Source: Dorea sp. D27
Lineage (GTDB): Bacteria > Bacillota > Clostridia > Lachnospirales > Lachnospiraceae
Length of the DNA stretch: 64,000 nt
Assembly: GCF_001185345.1 (NCBI RefSeq)
Contig: NZ_KQ236743.1
Span: forward strand, 622,857 to 686,856
Reading direction: 5' to 3'
A model generated the notes under the pieces. It had not been told where the DNA came from. It searched no databases and saw only the letters and a program-made list of their open reading frames with translations. A program made the translations under genes and the position numbers. The stretch's first letter is position 1; the number at the start of each line of letters is the position of its first letter. Shown one piece after another: positions 10,815 through 19,364 of the stretch.

Positions 10815-11876
10815 TTAATCCTCCTTTTTAGGTATCGTAATAAAGATACGGTATCCATTTTGGGTCTGTAGCTGCATGGCGCCGTGCAAAGTCTCTACAC
10901 GGTCTCTCATGTTGGTAAGTCCGAGGCCGCTTCCGCCGGTTTTGACCGTACCGTTGTCCTCGATTATAAGCTGATATAGTCCGGGATGTTCCCGGACGAT
11001 GATGTGCACATCGTTGGCATTGCTGTGGCGGATTACATTGTTCAGCGCTTCTTTGACGATGGTGATGAAGCTGTATTTGATGTCCCTCGGTACGTCATAC
11101 CCCATGTCGTATTCCATATGGATCGGGCAGAAAGTAAATGTGTCGGTGAGACTTGTGAGCGCTTCTTTTAAATTTATGGATTCGTCATGCAGATCATGTA
11201 CGCTTTCCCGGACATTCGTCATAGCGGTATTCAACGTCTCTTCCAGTTGCAGCAGTGAGGAATCCAGGGCAGGATTCTTGTTCATCATCCGGACAGCTCC
11301 TGTCAGCAGGATAGAGCGGGTGAGCATATGCCCTACATTGTCGTGTATCTCGCGTGCGATGCGGTTACGCTCTTTCAAGGTGGCTGTATAGACTTCATAA
11401 TCTTGTTTCTCGAGAAGCGCGTGGTTTTTTTCTTTCAGAAGCAGATTCAGTTCCGTACTGTCGTCCCTTGTCCTTTTATACTGCAGTTCCAGATGCTCAT
11501 GCCTGTCCGTCTGAACACAGAGAAGAAGCGAGATGCTGCTGCCAAGCAAGAGAAGAAGGAACAGCGGCAGGGAATCCGGCAGAATCCGGCAGATGGCCAC
11601 TATGCTAAGAAGGGCCACACCGATAGGGTTCTTGAACCGGAGGCAATTGTAAAGCACTGCCGGAAGGAAAAGAAGCAGGACAGGAAATAAGAGGGCCAAA
11701 ACGATATAAGCGGCCGAAGACATCAGATGGAACCTTCGGGAATCGATGAAATAGTTAGCCGATATATATATTACTGCTATGAGAAAGGATATGACAAAAG
11801 CGGTATCCATCTGTGTCAGTAATACGGCCGTAAAGCTGAACATGAGAAGGGCGAGCTGATCAAGTATACGTTTCAT
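10815..11876 (-). CDS. sensor histidine kinase, HisKA_3 (NarX/DesK type)
   Basis: I choose the ATG at 11876 (MKRILDQLALLMF) because AAGGAG lies just upstream; the longer frame to 11921 lacks such a site. The 353 residues contain about five hydrophobic segments in the first 125, then a coiled coil. The dimerisation and phosphoacceptor helix carries REIHDNVGHML (His about 177). The HATPase domain has an N box (EALNNVIRHSNA) and a G box (GGSGLGLTNMRDRV). There is no large extracellular domain, so sensing is probably in the membrane. Confidence 0.92.
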   Translation of the reverse strand: MKRILDQLALLMFSFTAVLLTQMDTAFVISFLIAVIYISANYFIDSRRFHLMSSAAYIVLALLFPVLLLFLPAVLYNCLRFKNPIGVALLSIVAICRILPDSLPLFLLLLLGSSISLLLCVQTDRHEHLELQYKRTRDDSTELNLLLKEKNHALLEKQDYEVYTATLKERNRIAREIHDNVGHMLTRSILLTGAVRMMNKNPALDSSLLQLEETLNTAMTNVRESVHDLHDESINLKEALTSLTDTFTFCPIHMEYDMGYDVPRDIKYSFITIVKEALNNVIRHSNANDVHIIVREHPGLYQLIIEDNGTVKTGGSGLGLTNMRDRVETLHGAMQLQTQNGYRIFITIPKKED

Positions 11877-11893
11877 AAGTTCTCCTTGTATTG

Positions 11894-11957
11894 TGACATA
11901 TGTCATTTTAAGTGCTGACACGTGACACTTACATTATAAAGCGGCGGAGGTTATACT
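11894..11957 (+). promoter_or_regulatory. ABC-operon promoter with upstream palindromic operators
   Basis: TTACAT (11929-11934), 17 bases, then TATACT (11952-11957) forms a promoter for the exporter operon. Upstream lie the perfect palindrome TGACATATGTCA (11894-11905) and a related half-symmetric TGACACGTGACA (11916-11927), spaced 22 bases apart, i.e. two helical turns. They are good candidates for response-regulator binding and also lie upstream of the divergent kinase gene. Confidence 0.6.
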
Positions 11958-11990
11958 ACAAGTAGAAAAGGAGAAGGAGGACATGAAAAC

Positions 11991-12920
11991 ATGATTATGA
12001 TACAAAATCTGGTAAAACGGTACGGAAGCCTGCTGGCGCTGGATCATCTGAATCTTGAGATACACGAAGGAGAGATCTTCGGTCTGCTTGGACCGAACGG
12101 CTCCGGCAAGACGACAGCTATCAATTGCCTGCTGGCACTTCTGAAATATGATAAAGGAACGATAAAGGTCATGGGCAGAGAGATGAGGCCGGACAGTTAT
12201 GATATCAAAAAAGAAATCGGTGTGGTCATGCAGAACGTAGCTGTATTTGAGCAGATGAGCGTACGCGAGAATATCGATTATTTCTGCGGGCTGTATATAC
12301 GAGATAAGGGGAAGCGCAAGAAGCTGGTAGACGAAGCTATCCAATTTGTCGGACTGGAAGAGTTCACGAAGATGCGTCCGAAGAAATTATCAGGCGGGCT
12401 TCTGAGGAGGCTGAATATTGCCTGCGGTATCGTCCATAAGCCGAGGCTTATAATCATGGATGAGCCGACAGTGGCTGTAGACCCGCAGAGCCGGAACAAG
12501 ATTCTGGAAGGGATCTTGGAACTGAACAGGCAGGGATCCACGATCATCTATACGTCCCACTATATGGAAGAGGTGGAGCAGATATGTTCCAGGATAGCCA
12601 TCATCGATCACGGAAGGGTATTGGCCACCGGAACGAAGGAAGAGCTCAAGAGCATGATTAAGACAGGCGAGACGATTACGATACAGGCTGCTGCCCTGGA
12701 TGATAAGCACCTGGCGCAGATAAAGGAACTTCCGCATGTGTTTGACATTTCCTATGAGGAGCAGACATTAAAAATCAGGCTGAGCGGAGCCAAGCATAAT
12801 CTCGTGAGAGTACTGCACTACATGGAAGAACAGGATATTTCATTTGGCAGAGTATTTTCAGAGCTGCCAACGCTTAATGACGTATTTCTGGAGATTACGG
12901 GAACTGAGCTGAGGGATTAG
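11991..12920 (+). CDS. ABC transporter ATP-binding protein (ABC-2 exporter family)
   Basis: The 309 residues contain Walker A (GPNGSGKTTA), a Q loop, a signature motif written LSGGLLRRL, Walker B (LIIMDEPTVAVD) and the switch His. A C-terminal extension of about 85 residues is typical of drug or lantibiotic-type exporters (CcmA/NatA-like). The start is ATG 11991 behind GAAGGAGG; an ATG at 11997 is possible. It is the first gene of a three-gene exporter operon with two ABC-2 permeases. The divergent histidine kinase suggests inducible export of a toxic compound, substrate unknown. Confidence 0.92.
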   Translation: MIMIQNLVKRYGSLLALDHLNLEIHEGEIFGLLGPNGSGKTTAINCLLALLKYDKGTIKVMGREMRPDSYDIKKEIGVVMQNVAVFEQMSVRENIDYFCGLYIRDKGKRKKLVDEAIQFVGLEEFTKMRPKKLSGGLLRRLNIACGIVHKPRLIIMDEPTVAVDPQSRNKILEGILELNRQGSTIIYTSHYMEEVEQICSRIAIIDHGRVLATGTKEELKSMIKTGETITIQAAALDDKHLAQIKELPHVFDISYEEQTLKIRLSGAKHNLVRVLHYMEEQDISFGRVFSELPTLNDVFLEITGTELRD

Positions 12921-12931
12921 GAGGAGATATT

Positions 12932-14059
12932 ATGAGGCATCTGATCAAATATAGATTTATACAGACTGTCCGGGAATGGAGCGTGATGTTCTGGGCACTG
13001 GCCTTTCCTATCATTCTCGGTACATTCTTTTTCGTCTCTTTTGGCAGCGGTATTACAGGCGAGGAGATGGAGGCGATTCGAGTGGCGGTCGTAGAGTCGG
13101 AAACAGATTCGCAGGAAGGCACGTCTTTCCGTGAATTTCTGGAACAGATGGACGGCGAAACGCTTCAGATTGAAAAGGTGGATGAGAAGCAGGCCCTTAA
13201 GGACCTGAAAGGAGATGAAATTACCGGCATCTACTATACTGGCGTGGAGCCGTCGCTCACGGTCGCGAAATCAGACTTGAACACAAGTATACTGAAAGCG
13301 CTTCTGGACAGTTATAATAAGAATGCGGATATGATTATGAGGATAGCTCAGGATCATCCAGAACGTCTTATGCAGGCGGTGGAGGCACTGAGCGGCTGGC
13401 AGCCGATGACGGAGCAGGTAAGCGTAGGCGGAAGGACGATGGACCCGAACGTGTCGTATTTCTTCGCCCTTATCGCCTATGCATGCCTGTCAGGAGCATT
13501 CCTCGGCGTGAAGGCGAGTATTGACGGGCAGGCCAATCTGACAGCGCTCGGAGCAAGAAGAAGTGTGACTCCGACCCATAAGCTGAAGCTCGTGCTTACG
13601 GATATGTCTGTTCTGTTCTTTATACAGTTCGTCAACATTATCATCTTGACAATTGTCGTAAGGTTCGTGTTCGGTATCGACCTTGGTGGCAATATAGGGC
13701 AGATTCTGCTCGTAGATCTGCTTGGCAGCATGATAGGAGTGTCCATGGGTATCATGATTGGATGTGTAGGCAAGTTGAGCGAGAGCATCAAGATGGGCCT
13801 GACCGTCATGTTGACACTGTTACCGGGATTCCTTGCAGGGCTTATGTTCGGCAATATGAAAAATATCATTGAACAGAATTGCCCGATTATCAACCGGATC
13901 AACCCGGCGGCTGTCTTAAGCGATACATTTTACTGCATGGGAGTGTTTGATGATGCGGAGAGATTTACAAGGAATCTGATGATACTCGGTCTCATGAGCG
14001 TATTATTCATAGGGATTGCATTTTTCGCGGTGAGGAGGGAACGTTATGACAGTATTTAG
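12932..14059 (+). CDS. ABC-2 type permease
   Basis: The 375-residue membrane protein has one N-terminal transmembrane helix (residues about 20-40), a soluble extracytoplasmic region of about 140 residues, then five or more helices. This is the usual ABC-2/YhgE-like topology. The ATG follows AGGAGG. It overlaps the next permease gene by 14 bases, so the two are translationally coupled and probably form a heterodimeric membrane channel with the ATPase 11 bases upstream. Confidence 0.87.
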   Translation: MRHLIKYRFIQTVREWSVMFWALAFPIILGTFFFVSFGSGITGEEMEAIRVAVVESETDSQEGTSFREFLEQMDGETLQIEKVDEKQALKDLKGDEITGIYYTGVEPSLTVAKSDLNTSILKALLDSYNKNADMIMRIAQDHPERLMQAVEALSGWQPMTEQVSVGGRTMDPNVSYFFALIAYACLSGAFLGVKASIDGQANLTALGARRSVTPTHKLKLVLTDMSVLFFIQFVNIIILTIVVRFVFGIDLGGNIGQILLVDLLGSMIGVSMGIMIGCVGKLSESIKMGLTVMLTLLPGFLAGLMFGNMKNIIEQNCPIINRINPAAVLSDTFYCMGVFDDAERFTRNLMILGLMSVLFIGIAFFAVRRERYDSI

Positions 14060-15200
14060 AGGATTCATGATAATGGTGAAGCGCAACCTCGGAATGATGT
14101 TCATGTATATAGCTATATTCATCACGATAGCGGTTATGGTCCAGACGATGACAGACGGAAAAGGGATGGAACACTTTGAAGAAGAGCGGCTGAAGATTGC
14201 CGTCATCGACAGGGACCATGGAAAGCTGGCAGAAGGGCTTACAGATTATATCGGAAAGAAGCATGATTTGGTCAAGGTGGAGGATGACAAGAACGTGATA
14301 CAGGAAAAGCTGTTCTACCGGGATATCTACTATGTAGTGACGATACCGGAAGATTTTGAACAGGTATGCCTGGAAGATGGCGAGAAGCTTCAGACGACAA
14401 AACTTCCGGATACGATGAGCGCATTTTATGTGGATCAGCAGATCTCCACATATCTCAACACCGTAAAAGTGCTCAAAAGCGCCGGATATCCGCTGGAGGA
14501 GGCAATCAGCGACGCGGCCGAAGCCGGAGAGGCAGAGTCGGATGTCACGCTGGTTGACAAGAATGGGAATGGTGGTGTTAAACTGCCGCATTCATTCCTG
14601 TTCCAGTATATGCCGTATATCATACTGGCGGTGTTGTGCTATACGATTGGTTTTATAATGATAGCATTCCGCAAGAAGGATGTGAGACGGCGGATGCTCT
14701 GCTCTTCCGTATCAAGCCGGAGCCAGAATGCACAGATGGTGATTGGATTTGTTATCATGGGCGTGGGATTCTGGGCGATATGCATGCTGCTGCCGCTCAT
14801 CATGTACCCGTCCCAGTTCCTGAACGACCCGAATAAAATCTACTACATGCTCAATTCGTTCCTCGTCGTACTGGTGGGAATGGCCATCGCATTCACAATC
14901 GGCGTTGTGGTCCAGAAGATCGAAGTGCTAAATGGCATCGTTAATGTGATAACGCTCGGAATGTGCTTCACATGCGGCGTGTTCGTAAGTATGGACGTAC
15001 TCGGGAAGGGCGTGAAGATGTTCGCACAGTTCCTGCCGCTATACTGGTATGAGAAGGTCGTCGGCGTGCTGTCTGTCAGCACAGAGTTTACGAAGGCACA
15101 GGCCGGGACAATCTACAAAGGATTCGGAATCCAGCTCTTGTTTGCGGCAGCAATCCTCTGCGTAGGGCTCGTCATAAGCAAAAGCAAAGAACAAGAGTAG
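14046..15200 (+). CDS. ABC-2 type permease, second subunit
   Basis: The 384 residues have the same layout as the preceding protein: an N-terminal helix, an extracytoplasmic domain of about 140 residues and a C-terminal block of about six helices. It overlaps the upstream permease gene and completes the exporter operon. Transcription would run into the perfect palindrome at 15203-15276 immediately after the stop codon. Confidence 0.87.
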   Translation: MTVFRGFMIMVKRNLGMMFMYIAIFITIAVMVQTMTDGKGMEHFEEERLKIAVIDRDHGKLAEGLTDYIGKKHDLVKVEDDKNVIQEKLFYRDIYYVVTIPEDFEQVCLEDGEKLQTTKLPDTMSAFYVDQQISTYLNTVKVLKSAGYPLEEAISDAAEAGEAESDVTLVDKNGNGGVKLPHSFLFQYMPYIILAVLCYTIGFIMIAFRKKDVRRRMLCSSVSSRSQNAQMVIGFVIMGVGFWAICMLLPLIMYPSQFLNDPNKIYYMLNSFLVVLVGMAIAFTIGVVVQKIEVLNGIVNVITLGMCFTCGVFVSMDVLGKGVKMFAQFLPLYWYEKVVGVLSVSTEFTKAQAGTIYKGFGIQLLFAAAILCVGLVISKSKEQE

Positions 15201-15202
15201 AA

Positions 15203-15276
15203 GGGACAGGGCAAATTTAATTGGGGACGGAGGAAATCTAGATTTCCTCCGTCCCCAATTAAATTTGCCCTGTCCC
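15203..15276. repeat. 74-bp perfect palindrome
   Basis: The two arms of 37 bases are exactly complementary with no spacer (centre between 15239 and 15240). Each arm begins GGGACAGGGCAAATTTAATT and includes GGGGACGG. It starts two bases after the exporter operon stop codon. It resembles the G-rich GGGGAC/GGGGTC repeat elements elsewhere in this window and may also terminate transcription in both directions. Confidence 0.95.
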
Positions 15277-15345
15277 CTATGGAAGAAATCCACTCGTTAT
15301 GATACAATCGTCTTTAGGTGACGATGAATGAAGGAGGTATGTAAG

Positions 15346-16530
15346 ATGCATAGTTTTGTCCAATATACGCCAACGGAGATTGTATTCGGCAAAGATGCGG
15401 AGCGGGAGACCGGAAGGCTGGCGAAGAAATGGGGCGCGGCCCGCGTGCTTATCGTGTACGGCGGTGGAAGCGTCGTGCGGAGCGGACTTCTGGATACGAT
15501 AGAGAAAGAGCTGGATGAGGAGGGAATCGGGTACGATGAGCTGGCCGGGGTACGCCCAAACCCACGCGTCAGCCTGGCACGGGAGGGTGTCAGGAAGGCA
15601 ATCGCACTCGGGGCAGATATGATTCTGGCTGTAGGAGGCGGAAGCGTAATCGATACGGCCAAGGCCGTTGCTATCGGTGCAGCCAGTCCAGAGACGGACA
15701 TCTGGGAATTCTGGGAAGGCAGGCAGAAGGTGGAGAGATCCATGCCGGTCGGAGCGGTGCTGACAATCTCCGCGGCCGGAAGCGAGATGAGTGATTCTTC
15801 CGTGCTGACGAACGAGGAGACGGGCAGAAAATGCGGCGTAAGCTCAGATCTTAACCGGCCGAAGTTTGCCGTCATGAACCCGGAGCTTACTTTTACGCTG
15901 CCGAAGTATCAGCTTGCCTGCGGTATCGTGGATATCTATATGCACACGCTGGAGCGGTATTTCACTCCGGTGGGCGGAAACCGTATGACGGATGAGATTG
16001 CAGAGGGGCTTCTGAGGACCGTTATCGAGTCCGGGCAGAAAGCCTATGCCGACCAGACGGATTACGAAGCCATGAGCGAGATTATGTGGTGCGGCAGCCT
16101 GTCGCACAATGGCATCACAGGCCTTGGCAGGCCGAGGGATTTCGCGAACCACAAGCTCGGACATGAGCTGAGCGCTATGTTTGATGAGACGCACGGCGCC
16201 ACGCTGTCCGCTGTCTGGGGCAGCTGGGCACGGTATGTGTACAGGCTGGATGTGGCAAGATTTGCCCACTACGGAAAATCAGTGTGGAGATTGGAATATG
16301 AAGAGGAGGAGGAAGCTGCGCTTGCGGCGATAGAGAAGACGGAAGAGTTCTTTCGGTCCCTCCATGTCGCAACATGTATCGGAGAGCTGAAAACCGGGGT
16401 CCTGCCGGATGAGACGCTTCATAAGCTGGCACAGAATGCGACAAAGGGGGATACGATAAGGCTTGGAAGCTTTAAAGAGCTGACAGCGCACGATGCGTAT
16501 GAAATATATAAAGAGGCAAACCACGGATAA
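15346..16530 (+). CDS. iron-containing alcohol dehydrogenase (butanol dehydrogenase-like)
   Basis: This is a type III NAD(P)H alcohol dehydrogenase reducing aldehydes. The start is ATG 15346, with AAGGAGG 8 bases upstream; the ATG at 15328 would place that site inside the gene. The 394 residues show the nucleotide site (LAVGGGSVIDTAKA), metal ligands Asp and His in GIVDIYMHTLE, and two later His in NHKLGHELSAMFDETHG. It most resembles the YqhD/BdhA branch. The next gene overlaps its end by 38 bases. Confidence 0.9.
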   Translation: MHSFVQYTPTEIVFGKDAERETGRLAKKWGAARVLIVYGGGSVVRSGLLDTIEKELDEEGIGYDELAGVRPNPRVSLAREGVRKAIALGADMILAVGGGSVIDTAKAVAIGAASPETDIWEFWEGRQKVERSMPVGAVLTISAAGSEMSDSSVLTNEETGRKCGVSSDLNRPKFAVMNPELTFTLPKYQLACGIVDIYMHTLERYFTPVGGNRMTDEIAEGLLRTVIESGQKAYADQTDYEAMSEIMWCGSLSHNGITGLGRPRDFANHKLGHELSAMFDETHGATLSAVWGSWARYVYRLDVARFAHYGKSVWRLEYEEEEEAALAAIEKTEEFFRSLHVATCIGELKTGVLPDETLHKLAQNATKGDTIRLGSFKELTAHDAYEIYKEANHG

Positions 16531-17902
16531 CTTAAATATCAACTGGAAGAGTTTTTACAGAAATGTCTTCGCGCTTGTAATTCCGATGGCGATTCAGAAT
16601 CTGATAAACGTAGGAGTTACTGCCGCAGACGTCATCATGCTCGGGAAAGTCGGAGAGAAGGTGCTTTCAGGCGCTTCGCTCGCGGGCCAGATTCAATTCA
16701 TCATGACGCTTTTGTTCATGGGAATCACGTCAGGTGCTACAGTCCTGACTGCCCAGTACTGGGGAAAAAAAGATACGAGGACGATTGAGAAGGTGCTTGG
16801 GATGGGACTTTCCGCCGGCATCGTGACTGCGGTCATGTTTGCCGCCGCAGCGCTTTTCATTCCGGATGCGCTGATGCACATCTACAGTTCAGATCCGGAA
16901 GTGATAGCAGAAGGGGTAAAATATCTGAGAATCGTAGGAAGCTCGTATCTGTTCATGGCAGTGACCCAGGTATACCTTAATATCATGCGGAGCATAGAGC
17001 GGGTGCTCATCGCCACGTTTGTATACTCCATATCATTGCTGGTCAATATCGCTGTAAATGCGCTGCTCATATTCGGGCTGATGGGCTTTCCCGTCATGGG
17101 AATACGCGGTGCAGCCATCGGTACCCTGATTGCTCGTATAACAGAGATGGTTATCGTCCTCTTCTATGCATTTATGAAAAATAAGATTGTCCGTATCCGT
17201 TTCCGGGATCTCGTTAGGATAGACAAAGTCCTGTTCAAGGATTATATGACCTATGCGATGCCGGTCGTACTCAACGAAGTGATGTGGGGGCTTGGCAGCT
17301 CCGCGAATACTGCTATCATCGGCCATCTTGGCAGTGCGGCCGTAGCTGCCAATTCTGTCGCCCAGGTGGCTCGGCAGCTGGCTACGGTGGTCGTATTCGG
17401 TATCGCTCATGCCGCGGCAATCTACCTTGGCAAGACGATTGGCGAAAAAAGGCTTGATTATGCCAAGGCATATGCAAAACGTTTTATATGGCTAAGCGTA
17501 ATCATAGGTGCTCTGGGTGGCGCTATCATCCTCATCGCGGCACCGATAGCCAATGCGAACCTGGCATTGACGGGACAGGCGAAGGACTATCTGACATTCA
17601 TGTTCTTTGTCATGTCTTATTTTACAGTGGCCCAGTCGCTGAACGGTACGATGGTCATCGGAATCTTCCGTTCCGGCGGCGACACCAAATTCGGACTTAT
17701 CATGGATGTCTCCACGATGTGGGGGTGCTCCATCATCATAGGGGCAGTGGCGGCATTCGTGTTCCATGCCAGCGTGCCGGTCGTGTATGTTATCCTGATG
17801 AGCGATGAGCTGATTAAGGTTCCGATGACAATCAAACGGTATGCGGGATATAAGTGGCTGAAAGATGTCACGAGAGAAAAAGAAGAACTGGGAGGAGCTT
17901 AA
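16493..17902 (+). CDS. MATE-family multidrug/Na+ efflux protein
   Basis: The 469-residue polytopic protein has about 12 transmembrane helices in two homologous halves. The N-terminal motif (VIPMAIQNLINVGVTAADVIMLG) and its echo near residue 255 (NEVMWGLGSSANTAIIGHLG) are typical of MATE exporters driven by H+ or Na+. The start is uncertain: ATG 16493 or 16499, both inside the upstream gene and lacking a strong Shine-Dalgarno, which suggests translational coupling. The substrate is unknown. Confidence 0.88.
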   Translation: MRMKYIKRQTTDNLNINWKSFYRNVFALVIPMAIQNLINVGVTAADVIMLGKVGEKVLSGASLAGQIQFIMTLLFMGITSGATVLTAQYWGKKDTRTIEKVLGMGLSAGIVTAVMFAAAALFIPDALMHIYSSDPEVIAEGVKYLRIVGSSYLFMAVTQVYLNIMRSIERVLIATFVYSISLLVNIAVNALLIFGLMGFPVMGIRGAAIGTLIARITEMVIVLFYAFMKNKIVRIRFRDLVRIDKVLFKDYMTYAMPVVLNEVMWGLGSSANTAIIGHLGSAAVAANSVAQVARQLATVVVFGIAHAAAIYLGKTIGEKRLDYAKAYAKRFIWLSVIIGALGGAIILIAAPIANANLALTGQAKDYLTFMFFVMSYFTVAQSLNGTMVIGIFRSGGDTKFGLIMDVSTMWGCSIIIGAVAAFVFHASVPVVYVILMSDELIKVPMTIKRYAGYKWLKDVTREKEELGGA

Positions 17903-17905
17903 CAG

Positions 17906-18856
17906 ATGATTATCTTAAGCAAAGAAGAGATAGAAAAGCTGGTGGATCCAGAAAAGATGATGGATCAGATAGAGGAAGCATACAAAATATTCGGTTCGGG
18001 AGAGTATTATATGCCCCCCAGGCCATCGGTAGAGCATGACAATAAGACGCTCATGTATATGCCCTGTTATACGAAAGAGATAATCGGAACGAAGATTCTG
18101 ACAATCTTTCCTGATAACGCGAAGCTAGGCCTGCCTTCTATCGATGGTATCATTCTGCTGAATAATGCGGTTACCGGGGCGCCGGAGGCGGTTATGGACG
18201 GCCAGTCGGTTACTGCATGGAGGACCGGTGCGGTAGGAGGCGTGGGGATACGCCACCTGTCCAGAAAGGACTGCCACACCGTGGGTGTCGTCGGTGCAGG
18301 AGTACAGGGACTGCACCAGGCAGTCTATGCGTGCGCGGCCAGAGATATCCGGACGGTATATATATACAACCATGGGAACCGAGACCTGACCGATTATATG
18401 TTCAGATTAGAAAAAGCTATTGATAACCCGGGCACAAAGGTAGTACAATGTAAGACAGTAGAAGAACTGACGGCCAAGAGCGATATCATCTGTACGACCA
18501 CACCTTCTACCGAACCGGTGCTGCCTGATGACAAAGAACTGCTTCGGGGCAAATGCATTATAGCTATCGGTTCCTATACGCCAAAGATGCGGGAAATTCC
18601 AGATGCGGTCTGGGATCTTGTAGATAAGGTATATATCGAACTTCCGTACGCATGCGAAGAGTGCGGGGATTTGAGCCAGCCTATTGAAGAGGGACGTCTG
18701 ACAAGTGACAAGATTGTGCTGATGAGCGATTATCTTGCATCAAAGACAGATGAAGCAGCGGATACGGAAAAGACCACATATTTCAAGTCAGTCGGGATGG
18801 GGCTTTTCGACGTATGTATCGCACAAAAAATATTAGAAGAAGCAAAGGAGAGGTAA
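17906..18856 (+). CDS. ornithine cyclodeaminase / mu-crystallin family protein
   Basis: The 316-residue NAD(P)-binding protein has the Rossmann motif VGVVGAGVQG near residue 130 and the upstream signature DGQSVTAWRTGAVGGVG. Family members are ornithine cyclodeaminases, alanine dehydrogenases or ketimine reductases. It lies 3 bases after the MATE gene and 3 bases before ridA, a tight operon. Its pairing with RidA suggests handling of imine or enamine intermediates (inference). The true substrate cannot be read from sequence. Confidence 0.88.
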   Translation: MIILSKEEIEKLVDPEKMMDQIEEAYKIFGSGEYYMPPRPSVEHDNKTLMYMPCYTKEIIGTKILTIFPDNAKLGLPSIDGIILLNNAVTGAPEAVMDGQSVTAWRTGAVGGVGIRHLSRKDCHTVGVVGAGVQGLHQAVYACAARDIRTVYIYNHGNRDLTDYMFRLEKAIDNPGTKVVQCKTVEELTAKSDIICTTTPSTEPVLPDDKELLRGKCIIAIGSYTPKMREIPDAVWDLVDKVYIELPYACEECGDLSQPIEEGRLTSDKIVLMSDYLASKTDEAADTEKTTYFKSVGMGLFDVCIAQKILEEAKER

Positions 18857-18859
18857 ATT

Positions 18860-19234
18860 ATGAAAGTAGTAGCAACAGAAAAGGCGCCAAAAGCATTGGG
18901 ACCATATTCACAGGGGTATGTCCACAACGGCATGTTCTATTCTGCGGGCCAGATTGGCGTGAATCCAGAAGTTGACGATGTAGAAGCAACTACAATCGAA
19001 GGACAGACAGAACAGGTATGCAAGAATGTAGGTGAAGTATTGAAAGCCGCGGGGACAGACTTCGACCATGTAATAAAGACTACATGCTTCCTGGCCGATA
19101 TGGGAGACTTCGCCGCATTTAACGAAGTATACGCCAAATACTTTACATCCAAGCCGGCAAGAAGCTGCGTGGCTGTAAAGACGCTGCCAAAGAACGTAAA
19201 ATGCGAAGTGGAAGTAATCGCGGTAGTAGAATAA
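18860..19234 (+). CDS. ridA: RidA-family enamine/imine deaminase
   Basis: The 124-residue YjgF/YER057c/UK114 protein hydrolyses reactive enamines and imines released by PLP enzymes. The conserved Arg is present near residue 105 in KPARSCVAVKTLP, together with the N-terminal KAPKALGPYSQG signature. It is the last gene of the ADH-MATE-OCD-RidA run and is followed by repeat elements. Confidence 0.95.
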   Translation: MKVVATEKAPKALGPYSQGYVHNGMFYSAGQIGVNPEVDDVEATTIEGQTEQVCKNVGEVLKAAGTDFDHVIKTTCFLADMGDFAAFNEVYAKYFTSKPARSCVAVKTLPKNVKCEVEVIAVVE

Positions 19235-19252
19235 ATCAAGCAAGATACAGAA

Positions 19253-19281
19253 GGGGACAGGTCCCGAAAAGGTCCGTCCCC
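19253..19281. repeat. GGGGACxGG-type palindromic repeat
   Basis: This imperfect inverted repeat begins GGGGACAGGTCC and ends GGTCCGTCCCC around a short A-rich loop. It lies directly beside a second, GGGGTC-type palindrome. It belongs to the same G-rich repeat class seen at 15203, 34187 and 62305. Confidence 0.75.
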
Positions 19282-19297
19282 TTTAGCGTGTGTGAAA

Positions 19298-19334
19298 GGG
19301 GTCAGACCCCTATGGCCCATAGGGGTCTGACCCC
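19298..19334. repeat. GGGGTCAGACCCC palindromic repeat
   Basis: The arms of 18 bases (GGGGTCAGACCCCTATGG and its complement) are separated by one base. Such GGGGTCAGACCCC units are widely dispersed REP-like elements in bacterial genomes, some associated with RAYT transposases. None of these transposases is visible here. Confidence 0.9.
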
Positions 19335-19364
19335 AAATCAAATTTGGAAAGAAGGATATGTATT

